From assembly GCA_020633655.1 (NCBI GenBank), contig JACKDF010000004.1, forward strand, positions 496,001-560,000: a stretch of 64,000 bases of DNA. Reading direction: 5' to 3'. Position numbers and translations under genes: made by a program. Of the stretch, positions 50,864 through 59,278 are shown piece by piece; the first letter of the stretch is position 1; each line of letters opens with the position of its first letter. The notes under the pieces are model-generated. The model did no database searches. It saw nothing but the letters and a program-made list of their open reading frames with translations, and had not been told where the DNA came from. The stretch is from Deferribacteres bacterium (GTDB taxonomy: Bacteria > Zhuqueibacterota > Zhuqueibacteria > Zhuqueibacterales > Geothermadaptataceae).

Positions 50864-51667
50864 ATGCGCGATTATCAAAAAAAGGGGAGCCCTTTTAAAA
50901 AAAAATGCCTGGTTACTGATGACTACACCTTTCTTGCCAATCAAACACACCTTCTAAGAGATTTCGATTTCTACTACCTGCACGACTTCGAACCTAATGG
51001 ACAAATAGCTATCTTTTCAGCTACGCCAGATACACTTGATATTGCAACGGCCAAATTCAAACGATTGGCACCGCAGAAAAAAGCACATAGTATTATCGCA
51101 TGCCGTGAAAGCAAATTTTTCGATGATTACTCTGCAAGAAATCTGCTACAATCACTGAAAGAGACAAGAATTGTAACAATCCCCACCTGTAATGATTTTG
51201 TTTATGCTCATTGGCTGCGTTTGCTGGCAGGGGAACCTAATATTCGAGTATTTCCGCATTATTTCTTCCCAACATCGGATAATCCAGAATTCAAACCTGA
51301 ATTGGAAAAATGGACAAGAGCTTTTGCACAGCTCACTGCAGAATTGTTGCTTGTCCTTGATAGTAAAGCATTTAATGATTTGGAGTGGCTTGAAAAGCAA
51401 ACAGGCGTTTTCGGCACTGAATTATGGAAAAGTAGCAAGCGTTTGTTTGATAATCCACCTGGGTTGATTATGCGAACCTGCCGTGTTTTTCTGCTTTTAA
51501 TTGAGTGTATGCGAAGGGAGCAGCTTTATTTTGAAAAATACGGGAAACGACGGTCTGCGTTACCAGATATGCCAGGGGATTTTCGACGGGCTTTGCAGCG
51601 GGTGTTTGGAATGAGTTACTCCGAACTTCGGAAAGAAATAAGTAATCCGATTTTTAAGCCAGACTGA
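50864..51667 (+). CDS. Protein of unknown function heading the peptide island, possibly regulatory
   Basis: A 267-residue soluble protein without a named family that I recognise. The N-terminal 110 residues look like a small alpha/beta domain (KKCLVTDDYTFLANQTHLL, GQIAIFSATPDTLDIA, AHSIIACRE). The C terminus (DMPGDFRRALQRVFGMSYSEL) is similar to the second helix-turn-helix of AraC regulators, which typically reads FxRAFKRxFGxSPxEYR, but the preceding first helix-turn-helix is not obvious. ATG 50864 was chosen over 50849; both lack a strong ribosome site. It lies 66 bp before the C39 exporter gene and may control the island. It could equally be a peptide-modifying or immunity protein. Confidence 0.55.
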   Translation: MRDYQKKGSPFKKKCLVTDDYTFLANQTHLLRDFDFYYLHDFEPNGQIAIFSATPDTLDIATAKFKRLAPQKKAHSIIACRESKFFDDYSARNLLQSLKETRIVTIPTCNDFVYAHWLRLLAGEPNIRVFPHYFFPTSDNPEFKPELEKWTRAFAQLTAELLLVLDSKAFNDLEWLEKQTGVFGTELWKSSKRLFDNPPGLIMRTCRVFLLLIECMRREQLYFEKYGKRRSALPDMPGDFRRALQRVFGMSYSELRKEISNPIFKPD

Positions 51668-51733
51668 ACAAATGCCAAATCACAATCTTGTTCAATAAAA
51701 TGGAAGAATAATGGCTGAACGAATGAGGGTATT

Positions 51734-53920
51734 GTGAGATATTATAAAAAATATCCGGTTGTACGCCAATACGACCAAATAGATTGCGGGCCAGCTGCTG
51801 TACTAAGCATTCTTAAGTTTTATGGTGGCAACAGCAGCATTGTTCATATTCGCGAATTAACACAAACTGATGCTTCCGGCAGCAACATGCTTGGACTTGT
51901 AAAAGCTGCAAAAAAACTCGGATTTCAAGCCTATGGTGCAACTGGCGAATACGAAGATTTGATGACGGAAAAAATGCCTTGTATTGCGCATGTAATTATC
52001 GACAAGCGGCTGCAACATTTTGTCATTGTATACAAAATTGATGGGAAGGGAGTGTTGATTGGAGATCCCGGAAAGGGCCTTGTAAAACTTTCAAAAGAAC
52101 AATTTCTTACTATATGGCAACGAAAAGCAATTGTGTTGTTAAAACCTGGCGAGAATCTTTTTAAAGATACGCCTCCACATTGGTTTAAATGGATCTGGAA
52201 TTTCTTTAAAGAAGAAGAATCCTGGCTTTATCAAACTCTTTTTCTTGGGATCGTCGCCACGACTCTCGGACTTTTAGTCTCTGTATTTGTTCAATGGTTA
52301 ATCGACCGGTTTATTCCGGAAAAAGATTTTTATAAAATTGTGCTAACCGGTGTTTTTGTGCTCGGGTTACAATCGCTAAAGGCTGGAACTGCTTATTTAC
52401 GTCAGCATTTTCTCGTTGAATTGAGCAAACGTGTTAATGTCAACGTGAACACGGATTTTCTGAGCCACATTTTTCATCTTCCAATAAGTTTTTTCAAAAC
52501 ACGTAAAAAAGGAGATATTACAGCCCGGATAAATGATACTATAAAAATTCAGATGGCTCTTCTCAATTTTTTCAGTGTCTCTATTATCGATGGACTGATT
52601 ATTTTCGGCTCCTTTATCCTGCTTTTTTTCTTAGCCAAACCCTTGGCCTGGCTGGCGCTTGTTACGCTACCTTTCTACGCCGTTCTTCTGTACTTTGCTA
52701 CGAATAAAATCAAAATTCAGCAGAATGAAACGATGAAAAGTTATGCCCAGGTAGAAGCTTTTTACTTCGATAGCCTGGATGGAATTGAGGAAATACTCAG
52801 CTTTAATACCTCGCCTTCTTTCATAAAAATCAACCGACTCATCTTTGAAAATTTTCAACAAAAAGCCGCGCAATTGGGCTTGACCCAAGCTGGCATTTCC
52901 TTTATTGCAGAACTTACTTCCGGAATCCTCATTGTCGCAGTGTTAGGCTTCGGCGCTACTCTTGTGATGAATGACACCCTTCTACTGGGACAAATGATGG
53001 CTTCGTACTCATTGCTTGCCAATATGCTTCCGGCAATAAACCGATTGGTTGGTGCAAATATTTCACTGCAAGGCGCATCGATAGCAGTTCAACGTCTTTT
53101 TGATTTGCTGCTTGTTGAAAAAGAGCACAATCACGGAGAGAAAGCTTTTTCAATGAACGATGCAATTCACATCAAGAATTTACAATTTGGCTGGCCAAAA
53201 GGCATCCAACTTTTCAATGATTTGAACATGTCCATTCCAAAGGGTAAAATTACTTCACTTTGGGGTAAAAGTGGCACTGGAAAAAGTACACTCGCCCAGA
53301 TTCTACAGAGAAAATATACAGTTGAGTATGGAAGCATTATGGTTGATGATGTCCCGATTCAAGAAATCAATCTGTGTGCATTGCGGAAGAACATTGCTGT
53401 AATCTCACAAAACATCAAAATCTTCAATGGATCTATATTAGAAAATATCGTCGTCGGACGTGAAGTCAATGATATGCAAGATCTTCAAAACAGAATCAGC
53501 GAATTCGGGTTAGATGCATTCTTCAGCCATTTTCAATTTGGATTACATACCCGAATTGGAGAAGATGGACAACAACTTTCAGGCGGCGAAAAACAAATTA
53601 TTGGCCTTGTGCGCGCGCTATTAGACGAGCCACAAGTGCTAATTGTCGATGAAGGCATCAACGCAATTGATGCTGAAATGGAATACCTTGTTTTCGCGAC
53701 ACTAAAGGCATATTCACGACAGCACGCCGTTCTACTCATTAGCCATAATCTGCGGACATTGGCTAAAACAGATACCCTTTATTTGCTCGAAAATGGACAA
53801 ATAGCTGCAACTGGTAAACCTACAGAACTTCTTAAATCAAGCAAACGTTTTCAGAAACTTTGGCAGATTCAAATGCCAGCTGTCACTATCAACGGTGTGG
53901 AGTTAGCGTATGACAATTAG
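51734..53920 (+). CDS. C39-peptidase-containing ABC exporter (PCAT) for double-glycine peptides
   Basis: A 728-residue bacteriocin-type exporter. Residues 1-130 form a C39 cysteine peptidase (YDQIDCGPAAVLSIL with Cys 18, His 95 in QHFVIVYK, Asp near 111 in IGDPGKG) that cuts leaders after Gly-Gly. Residues about 160-450 hold six membrane helices of the exporter type. The ATPase domain follows: Walker A GKSGTGKST near 511, signature LSGGEKQ near 615 and Walker B VLIVDEGINAIDAE near 637, with DEGINAID in place of DEATSALD. The start is GTG 51734. Two Gly-Gly peptides at 55188 and 55423 are its obvious cargo. It overlaps the next gene by 11 bp. Confidence 0.95.
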   Translation: MRYYKKYPVVRQYDQIDCGPAAVLSILKFYGGNSSIVHIRELTQTDASGSNMLGLVKAAKKLGFQAYGATGEYEDLMTEKMPCIAHVIIDKRLQHFVIVYKIDGKGVLIGDPGKGLVKLSKEQFLTIWQRKAIVLLKPGENLFKDTPPHWFKWIWNFFKEEESWLYQTLFLGIVATTLGLLVSVFVQWLIDRFIPEKDFYKIVLTGVFVLGLQSLKAGTAYLRQHFLVELSKRVNVNVNTDFLSHIFHLPISFFKTRKKGDITARINDTIKIQMALLNFFSVSIIDGLIIFGSFILLFFLAKPLAWLALVTLPFYAVLLYFATNKIKIQQNETMKSYAQVEAFYFDSLDGIEEILSFNTSPSFIKINRLIFENFQQKAAQLGLTQAGISFIAELTSGILIVAVLGFGATLVMNDTLLLGQMMASYSLLANMLPAINRLVGANISLQGASIAVQRLFDLLLVEKEHNHGEKAFSMNDAIHIKNLQFGWPKGIQLFNDLNMSIPKGKITSLWGKSGTGKSTLAQILQRKYTVEYGSIMVDDVPIQEINLCALRKNIAVISQNIKIFNGSILENIVVGREVNDMQDLQNRISEFGLDAFFSHFQFGLHTRIGEDGQQLSGGEKQIIGLVRALLDEPQVLIVDEGINAIDAEMEYLVFATLKAYSRQHAVLLISHNLRTLAKTDTLYLLENGQIAATGKPTELLKSSKRFQKLWQIQMPAVTINGVELAYDN

Positions 53921-54584
53921 CATCGTACGGGAATTACCGATAAAAGGTGAACTCAATCTAAAAACATGGCAATTGTTCATCATTATTGCAGTAGCAAATC
54001 TTGTTATTGCCTGGGTATGGAATCAATATATTTTAACACGGGATGTATATTATAACCTTTTGGCTGATCAACTGGAAGCAAATCGTATTGACGAATATTT
54101 TGATCTGACGCGAAAATTTACTCTATGGGCTTATCTTTTTCAACCTGCCTTGCTGTGGATGCAAATTATCTTTTTTACCTTACTTTTGCAAACACCTCTC
54201 ATGCTGTTAAATATTGAAATACCCTTTAACCAGATATTTCGCATCGTGCTCATTGCGTCTCTGGCAACTACAGCGCTTGCGTTAATTCAGCTCCTGAAGC
54301 TTTCTTTTTATCCTCCGGAGGAAATTACCGCGAACGTGTTGAATATTGTTCCATTTTCTACTGCCGAATTGGTAGAAATGTCAGAATATCCACTAACAAG
54401 TATTTTTATGCTAAATAAATTTAATCCATTCGAGTTTCTTTGGACTTTTCTGCTTTATAAAGAATTGGTTAATACAAAAACGATAAAAAAAGAGAGCAGT
54501 CTGATTATTGTTTTTGGTTTGTGGTTGGTTATCGTCTTGTTTCAATGGGGTATTGTAGCTTATTTTTCAGGGGTGAATGGATGA
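53910..54584 (+). CDS. Membrane protein of unknown function in the peptide island
   Basis: A 224-residue inner-membrane protein with about five helices (residues 22-42, 70-95, 108-130, 165-185, 195-215) and no motif known to me. It overlaps the exporter gene by 11 bp and the thioredoxin-like gene by four bases (ATGA), so all three are made together. Topology is Yip1-like in general look, but the similarity is weak. A role in export, maturation or producer immunity is possible. Confidence 0.65.
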   Translation: MTISIVRELPIKGELNLKTWQLFIIIAVANLVIAWVWNQYILTRDVYYNLLADQLEANRIDEYFDLTRKFTLWAYLFQPALLWMQIIFFTLLLQTPLMLLNIEIPFNQIFRIVLIASLATTALALIQLLKLSFYPPEEITANVLNIVPFSTAELVEMSEYPLTSIFMLNKFNPFEFLWTFLLYKELVNTKTIKKESSLIIVFGLWLVIVLFQWGIVAYFSGVNG

Positions 54585-55138
54585 AAAATACAAAAAATGT
54601 TTTGCTTCAACTGCTCACAGCTTTGTTTTCTTTGTCATTTTTAATCGTCACGGGTATACTGTTATACTTCGTATTGCAACCAGAGAAGCTGCCTATTGGG
54701 TCGCACATGCCGAAAATAGAATATCTTTCTCCAGAAGGTCCTCAACTGCTTAAACATAATAATGTACGATCTACTGTAGTTGTATATTTTAACAGCAATT
54801 GTAAAAGTTGTCGCTCACAATTGCATTCATTTAATAACAATATTGATAGATTGAACGATATTAGCATAATTTTACTTACATTTGAAGAAGATTTTTTGTC
54901 CAAGCATCTTGAAATAGAATGGCCTGCCTTGACGCATGCAACAAATATCACATGGGGGGTTGTGAATTTTGAAATATTTTTCGAGCATTTTGCTCCCCGT
55001 ATGTCCCCAATGATGTATGTTTTTGATCATAAAGATGTGCTTATTGCGAAAATTAGAGGGGAGTCAAAGTTGGAGAAATTATTAAAAGAGATAAATATAG
55101 CCGACGGTCCGGAACGACGGCTTGGCGGTAATAAATAG
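54581..55138 (+). CDS. Membrane-anchored thioredoxin-like protein
   Basis: A 185-residue protein with an N-terminal membrane anchor (about residues 7-32) and a periplasmic thioredoxin fold of the TlpA/AhpC type. The active-site motif is CKSC (Cys 74, Cys 77) after VVVYFNSN, and a cis-proline-like position follows in FAPRMSPMMYVFD. Position between the exporter and the two cysteine-bearing peptides suggests that it forms or corrects a disulfide in the exported peptides; this is inference. ATG 54581 overlaps the previous stop and is preferred over the longer frame from 54521. Confidence 0.85.
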   Translation: MKNTKNVLLQLLTALFSLSFLIVTGILLYFVLQPEKLPIGSHMPKIEYLSPEGPQLLKHNNVRSTVVVYFNSNCKSCRSQLHSFNNNIDRLNDISIILLTFEEDFLSKHLEIEWPALTHATNITWGVVNFEIFFEHFAPRMSPMMYVFDHKDVLIAKIRGESKLEKLLKEINIADGPERRLGGNK

Positions 55139-55187
55139 TGCCCTTGCCGCGGGTAAATATCTAATAATTGAAATGAGAGGTATTGTA

Positions 55188-55364
55188 ATGAAAAAATTAA
55201 ACGCAAGTTCCTTAACTTTGTTAAACGGTGGTGAAGCGTCAGCTTGGACTTGTTTCGGACTCGGAGTAGCAGTTATCGGTGGTGTTTTAAGTGGGAATCC
55301 GTTAGGATGGCTTGGAGCTGTCGTTTCGGCGGGAGCAGCATATGAAGGCGGCTGCTTAGGTTAA
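55188..55364 (+). CDS. Double-glycine bacteriocin-like peptide 1
   Basis: A 58-residue precursor. The leader MKKLNASSLTLLNGG ends in Gly 14-Gly 15, the C39 cleavage site. The 43-residue core is hydrophobic and glycine-rich, with Cys 22 near its start and Cys 56 near its end, and contains GNPLGWLGAVV. The pattern of small residues (GxxxG/AxxxG) is that of class IIb pore-forming bacteriocins. GAGAGG lies upstream of ATG 55188; an in-frame ATG at 55173 would lengthen the leader. It pairs with a second peptide 58 bp downstream. Bacteriocin activity is inferred. Confidence 0.85.
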   Translation: MKKLNASSLTLLNGGEASAWTCFGLGVAVIGGVLSGNPLGWLGAVVSAGAAYEGGCLG

Positions 55365-55422
55365 TAGGACAATCAATATAGAAAATTGATTTAAAATAAC
55401 GTAAATTAAGAAAGGATATATA

Positions 55423-55596
55423 ATGAAAAGAATAAAAGAAGAAGAACTTATTAAATTTAACGGTGGTGCAGATCTTGTAGGATGTTTCGGAGCTGGAGTT
55501 ATGGCTGGAATTGCTGTTATAAACTGGTGGAATCCTATTGGTGCTATTGCTTTTAGTGGTGCAGTGTATGCTGGAGCAGCCTGCGTTACCGGATAA
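55423..55596 (+). CDS. Double-glycine bacteriocin-like peptide 2
   Basis: A 57-residue precursor. Its leader ends in Gly 14-Gly 15 (LIKFNGG), the same position as in peptide 1. The 42-residue core has Cys 21 and Cys 54, a WWNPIGAIAF centre and a glycine/alanine-rich end (AVYAGAACVTG). From the first cysteine to the end both peptides have exactly 37 residues and share CFGxGV and NP(L/I)G, so they are paralogues and probably act as a pair. AAAGGAT precedes ATG 55423. The following hairpin terminates the message. Confidence 0.85.
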   Translation: MKRIKEEELIKFNGGADLVGCFGAGVMAGIAVINWWNPIGAIAFSGAVYAGAACVTG

Positions 55597-55627
55597 CATT
55601 ATTTCAGTTTAAAATCATTCATTTTAC

Positions 55628-55656
55628 GATATTGGACATAAATTATGTCCAATATC
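55628..55656. terminator. Perfect palindromic terminator after the peptide genes
   Basis: Perfect 14-bp arms (GATATTGGACATAA and complement) flank a single base and are followed by a T-rich stretch (ttctattttattt). It probably ends most transcripts of the exporter-peptide unit and separates them from the downstream permease genes. Confidence 0.75.
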
Positions 55657-55713
55657 TTCTATTTTATTTGTCCCAGAATCAAGGATTTATTCCTGGAAAA
55701 GAAAAACTGAAAA

Positions 55714-56400
55714 ATGGAAAAACTTCCAATTCTTAGGATTTTAATACTAGTAGAAATAAAATCAATATTAAGAAGTAAATATTTAAAACATAATATCTTG
55801 TCTAATTGCTATGCTGTACTTATTGCTCTTTTCTTTATTGGGGATAAAAATTATACCAATGAAATTTTTTTGATAATATGGACTTGTATTATAGTTGCAT
55901 TCCCTGTAATTGGAATAAGCCCATTTTTTTTTAGTAAAGATGGAACAATCTACCAAGCTTTTTTAATAAGAAATATTTCATGTAATTTGTATGTGGAAGC
56001 GAAAATAGTATTTGTTATTATGTACGCATTGGTTTTTTATGCAATTTTGACACCATTCATACTTCAATGTAAGGGTATTGTTATTTTTACATACTTTGCA
56101 GGAGCATTATATTATTTAACTTTTAGCTTAATTGTTATGACCTATTATTCATCATTTGATAAATATAAAATTGATCACAAAAAGAGTTTATTTTTTAATT
56201 TTTCTGGTTTCTCATTTACAAAAGTAATTTTAGCAGTGCCGATAATGACTCCCTTGTTTTTCTGGGAATCAACTCGGAAATATAGTGTTGGGCTAATGAT
56301 TCTTTTCGGGATTCTCGGTATAATGTTGTTTAAATTTTCAATAAATCTGATTGCCAAAAACCTGGCAAAACGAAAATATATATTTTTAAATTTATCTTAA
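55714..56400 (+). CDS. Membrane protein A1, DUF5687 C-terminal-half-like paralogue
   Basis: A 228-residue membrane protein with about six helices. It starts with a charged amphipathic segment (VEIKSILRSKYLKHN) and has FFFSKDGTIYQAFLIRNISCNLYVEAK, KIDHKKSLFFNFSGFSFTK and a basic end (AKNLAKRKYIFLNL). The order and spacing match, from memory, the second half of DUF5687 permeases (the segment usually reads like WDSxYYQxLxxxNIPxxxYLxxK). It is the first of three tandem paralogues. Function is probably as the membrane part of an ABC transporter with the ATPase at 58556, for example in immunity. Confidence 0.75.
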   Translation: MEKLPILRILILVEIKSILRSKYLKHNILSNCYAVLIALFFIGDKNYTNEIFLIIWTCIIVAFPVIGISPFFFSKDGTIYQAFLIRNISCNLYVEAKIVFVIMYALVFYAILTPFILQCKGIVIFTYFAGALYYLTFSLIVMTYYSSFDKYKIDHKKSLFFNFSGFSFTKVILAVPIMTPLFFWESTRKYSVGLMILFGILGIMLFKFSINLIAKNLAKRKYIFLNLS

Positions 56401-56412
56401 TTTCGGTGAAAA

Positions 56413-57087
56413 ATGGATTTAATAAAATCTTTGATTCAACTCGAAAAGAAATCAATTGTAAGGAGTAAATGCTTAAAGTATGCTGTTTTGCCACTTTTTT
56501 GTATTATTCCTTTTGCCTTATTCATTTTGGGAAGCACGAGGTTTGATTATAATTCACTATTGTTATTTTGGACATGTATACTTTTAGCTTTTCCAGTTAT
56601 TGCACTCAGTCCATTATCTTTTAGCAAAGATGGATATTATTATCCTGCATTAATGACAAAAAAAATTCCTTTAGATGTATATGTGAAAGGGAAAGTGTTA
56701 TTTATTATTCTTTGCTCTTTTTTTTATTATGTAGCTTTAACGCCTTTCATTATTCAGTATAAGTTCATAATAGTTTTAGCATTCTATGCAGGGATAGTGT
56801 ATTATGTCCCTTTCGTATTGGTGATTATAATGTTAAAATCATCTTATGAAAAACATAAAATATATCTCAATGGCAGTCCATTTTTAAATCTCGAAGGAAT
56901 TTCAATCGTAAAAGCAATTTTAGGATTTCCCATAGTGTTACCACTGTTTTTTTGGAATGAAACTGTTTATTGGGGCATCGGATCCATGTTTGTTGTCGGA
57001 ATTCTCGGACTAATTCAAATCAATTTCTCGATTGGTGTGATTGCTAAAAATCTGGCGAGAAGAAAGTACCTGTTTTTGGATTTATAA
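56413..57087 (+). CDS. Membrane protein A2, DUF5687 C-terminal-half-like paralogue
   Basis: A 224-residue paralogue of the preceding protein, 12 bp downstream. The same landmarks recur: QLEKKSIVRSKCLKYA, LSFSKDGYYYPALMTKKIPLDVYVKGK, KIYLNGSPFLNLEGISIVKA and the end AKNLARRKYLFLDL. The three copies agree best at the charged loops and ends, and differ in the helices, so the duplications are not recent. No ATP-binding or enzymatic motif is present. Confidence 0.75.
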   Translation: MDLIKSLIQLEKKSIVRSKCLKYAVLPLFCIIPFALFILGSTRFDYNSLLLFWTCILLAFPVIALSPLSFSKDGYYYPALMTKKIPLDVYVKGKVLFIILCSFFYYVALTPFIIQYKFIIVLAFYAGIVYYVPFVLVIIMLKSSYEKHKIYLNGSPFLNLEGISIVKAILGFPIVLPLFFWNETVYWGIGSMFVVGILGLIQINFSIGVIAKNLARRKYLFLDL

Positions 57088-57101
57088 TTAACGGGTGTCG
57101 A

Positions 57102-57776
57102 ATGAATTTATTGCTCACATTAATATCAATAGAGATAAAATCCATTTTACGAAACAGATATTTAAACCAGACATTTTTTATCAATTTGGGCGCTAGTTTA
57201 ATTGGTTTTTATTACCTGACTCATAGACCAAACCAGGGTATCGGGATGGAAATTTATTGGATACTGCTCCTCGTTGCTCTGCCTGCAATGTTATTAACCC
57301 CTTTCTTTTTCACTAAAGATGGAAATATATTCCAGGCTCTTCTCTCAAGGAATATTCCTCTTGAATTTTATATTTTAGGTAAAATATTACCGACAATTTT
57401 GTTTTCTATTCTCTATTATATTGGTATGTTTCTGGTGATTTTTCAACGCGATCAAATTTTAATTGGTACGTTTGCAGCGGCAATAATTTATTACCTTGCA
57501 TTTGGTTTGATACTGCTGACCCTATATTCTTCTTATGATAACAATAAAATAGATTTAAGCAGAACACCTATGTTTAATTATCAAGGTTATTCCTTTATTA
57601 AGATTTTACTACTTATTCCAATACCAACTCCACTTCTATTCTGGGATGAAACAAGAAAAATAGGGATAGGATTAATGGCTTTTCTGGGACTATTGGGTTT
57701 GCTGTTTTTCAGATTTTCCATAAATTGTATTGTTAAAAATATCGAAAAAAGAAAATATATTTTTTCGAACTTATAA
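57102..57776 (+). CDS. Membrane protein A3, DUF5687 C-terminal-half-like paralogue
   Basis: A 224-residue third paralogue, 14 bp after the second. Landmarks: SIEIKSILRNRYLNQT, FFTKDGNIFQALLSRNIPLEFYILGK, KIDLSRTPMFNYQGYSFIK, and a basic end (VKNIEKRKYIFSNL). This copy is the closest to the DUF5687 pattern in the NIPxxFYxxGK segment. It directly precedes the gene for the other permease half. Confidence 0.75.
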   Translation: MNLLLTLISIEIKSILRNRYLNQTFFINLGASLIGFYYLTHRPNQGIGMEIYWILLLVALPAMLLTPFFFTKDGNIFQALLSRNIPLEFYILGKILPTILFSILYYIGMFLVIFQRDQILIGTFAAAIIYYLAFGLILLTLYSSYDNNKIDLSRTPMFNYQGYSFIKILLLIPIPTPLLFWDETRKIGIGLMAFLGLLGLLFFRFSINCIVKNIEKRKYIFSNL

Positions 57777-57799
57777 TTTTAGAGATAATTCCAGTTGTT

Positions 57800-58540
57800 A
57801 TGAATATACTATTTCTTCTAAAAACTACTTTCGTCCAGGACTGGCTTTCAATCCAGCGTTCTCCGCAGTTTTTAGGCAAAATTACTATTCGAATTCTCAC
57901 TGGAGTTTCTATTTTTTTTATGGCATTGTACTTAATCTTGATTGGTTATTTTATTGATGTGATTATGAGAAAGCAATTCCCGGATATTAACATTGTTAAA
58001 GAAGCGAATAAATATCTAATCATCGTCTTGCTATTATTGCTGATATTACGAATTTTTTTTGAGAAATTACCACAAGCTGATTTTCATTTTTTTCTCTGTT
58101 TGCCTATCAGTAAAAAAGATATTATTATTTCCTATATCATTCGTTTGCTCGGGAAAAAGCTCAACATTATTCCCTACTTTGTCTTAATTCCTTTTTGGTT
58201 TAAAAACATTTTTTTCGCTTATAGTATTACTGCGAGCCTTTATTGGCTTTTAGGCAGTGTTATATTAAGCTTTTGCTTTGCTCTGCTCGGTTTACTGATG
58301 AAGTTTATTTTTTTTGAATTCAAGTGGTTTCTTGGTTTACTTGTAGGGCTTGTAGTATTTACAATATTTATCGATTATTCCAGTGCTTTGGATATTATTA
58401 AGGCAGCTTCAACCTTATATTTTGATTCCCTTTTACAAAGTAGCACATTTGTGGTTTTTGCATCTATAATTGTTTCTATACCATTTATTTTTTTCACTTA
58501 TAAAGCCCTGTACAAAATGTTGTATCTTGACTACGATTAA
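57800..58540 (+). CDS. Membrane protein B, DUF5687 N-terminal-half-like
   Basis: A 246-residue membrane protein with about six helices. Its start (KTTFVQDWLSIQRSPQFLGK), the central RIFFEKLPQADFHFFLCLPI followed by SKKDIIISYIIRLLGKKLNIIPYFVLIPF, and the end YKALYKMLYLDYD correspond to the first half of DUF5687 permeases, which normally continue as one chain of about 480 residues. Here the chain stops, and the other half is encoded, three times, just upstream. It is 15 bp before the ATPase gene. Confidence 0.78.
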   Translation: MNILFLLKTTFVQDWLSIQRSPQFLGKITIRILTGVSIFFMALYLILIGYFIDVIMRKQFPDINIVKEANKYLIIVLLLLLILRIFFEKLPQADFHFFLCLPISKKDIIISYIIRLLGKKLNIIPYFVLIPFWFKNIFFAYSITASLYWLLGSVILSFCFALLGLLMKFIFFEFKWFLGLLVGLVVFTIFIDYSSALDIIKAASTLYFDSLLQSSTFVVFASIIVSIPFIFFTYKALYKMLYLDYD

Positions 58541-58555
58541 AAGGAAATATCTGAA

Positions 58556-59278
58556 ATGAGTATTCAAACCCAAAATCTAATAAAGAAATATGCAGTAAAA
58601 ACTGTACTCGACTTACCTGCCTTGAGTATTGAACCCGGAGAACTGTTTGGATTAGTTGGTAATAATGGAGCAGGCAAAACTACTTTTTTTCGCCTTGTTT
58701 TAGATTTAATACAAGCCACTGAAGGCCACGTTTTGTCCAAAGGAAATGACGTCGCAAAAGAGGTAAACTGGAAATCCTATACTGGTTCTTATTTGGATGA
58801 AAGCTTCATTATCGATTTTTTGACACCTATCGAATTTTTCGAGTTTGCTGGTGCAACCTATGAGATGTCCAGGGAAAAGGTTCACGAAGAATTGGAGAAA
58901 TATGAAGCCTTTTTTAGTGATGAAATTCTGGGCAAAGGTAAAAGAAAATATATTCGGAATTTTTCCAAAGGAAATATTCAAAAAATTGGAATTGCTGCAG
59001 CTATGTTGCCGCAACCCGAGATTTTAATACTCGATGAACCGTTCGCCAATCTCGATCCCACTTCGCAAATTCGTTTAAAACGCATGCTCACCAGGTTGAA
59101 TCAAGGCAAAAAAACAACGATTCTTGTTTCCAGTCACAATTTATCCCACGTAGCTGATATCAGCACGCGCATACTTTTGCTCGAGAAGGGGAAAATAGTT
59201 CGGGATGTGCTTAACGTACAAAATTCTACTAACGGTGTGTTGAAAGAACTTGAAGATTATTTTTCAGTAGAGGAGTGA
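58556..59278 (+). CDS. ABC transporter ATP-binding protein
   Basis: A 240-residue ATPase. Walker A is GNNGAGKTTF near residue 36, Q-loop region SYLDESFIIDFLTP, signature FSKGNIQKIGIAAAML (SKGN instead of SGGQ) near 141, Walker B ILILDEPFANLDP near 158 and the switch histidine in VSSHNLSHV. The class is that of drug or peptide exporters and immunity transporters with separate permeases. It should power the membrane proteins encoded at 55714-58540. It closes the island; nothing but AT-rich DNA follows up to 59561. Confidence 0.93.
   Translation: MSIQTQNLIKKYAVKTVLDLPALSIEPGELFGLVGNNGAGKTTFFRLVLDLIQATEGHVLSKGNDVAKEVNWKSYTGSYLDESFIIDFLTPIEFFEFAGATYEMSREKVHEELEKYEAFFSDEILGKGKRKYIRNFSKGNIQKIGIAAAMLPQPEILILDEPFANLDPTSQIRLKRMLTRLNQGKKTTILVSSHNLSHVADISTRILLLEKGKIVRDVLNVQNSTNGVLKELEDYFSVEE

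Noticed and set aside
50647..50898. 83-codon frame upstream of the peptide island
   Set aside because: Overlaps the next gene, lacks a ribosome site, has lysine-rich AT-driven composition and no Gly-Gly leader.
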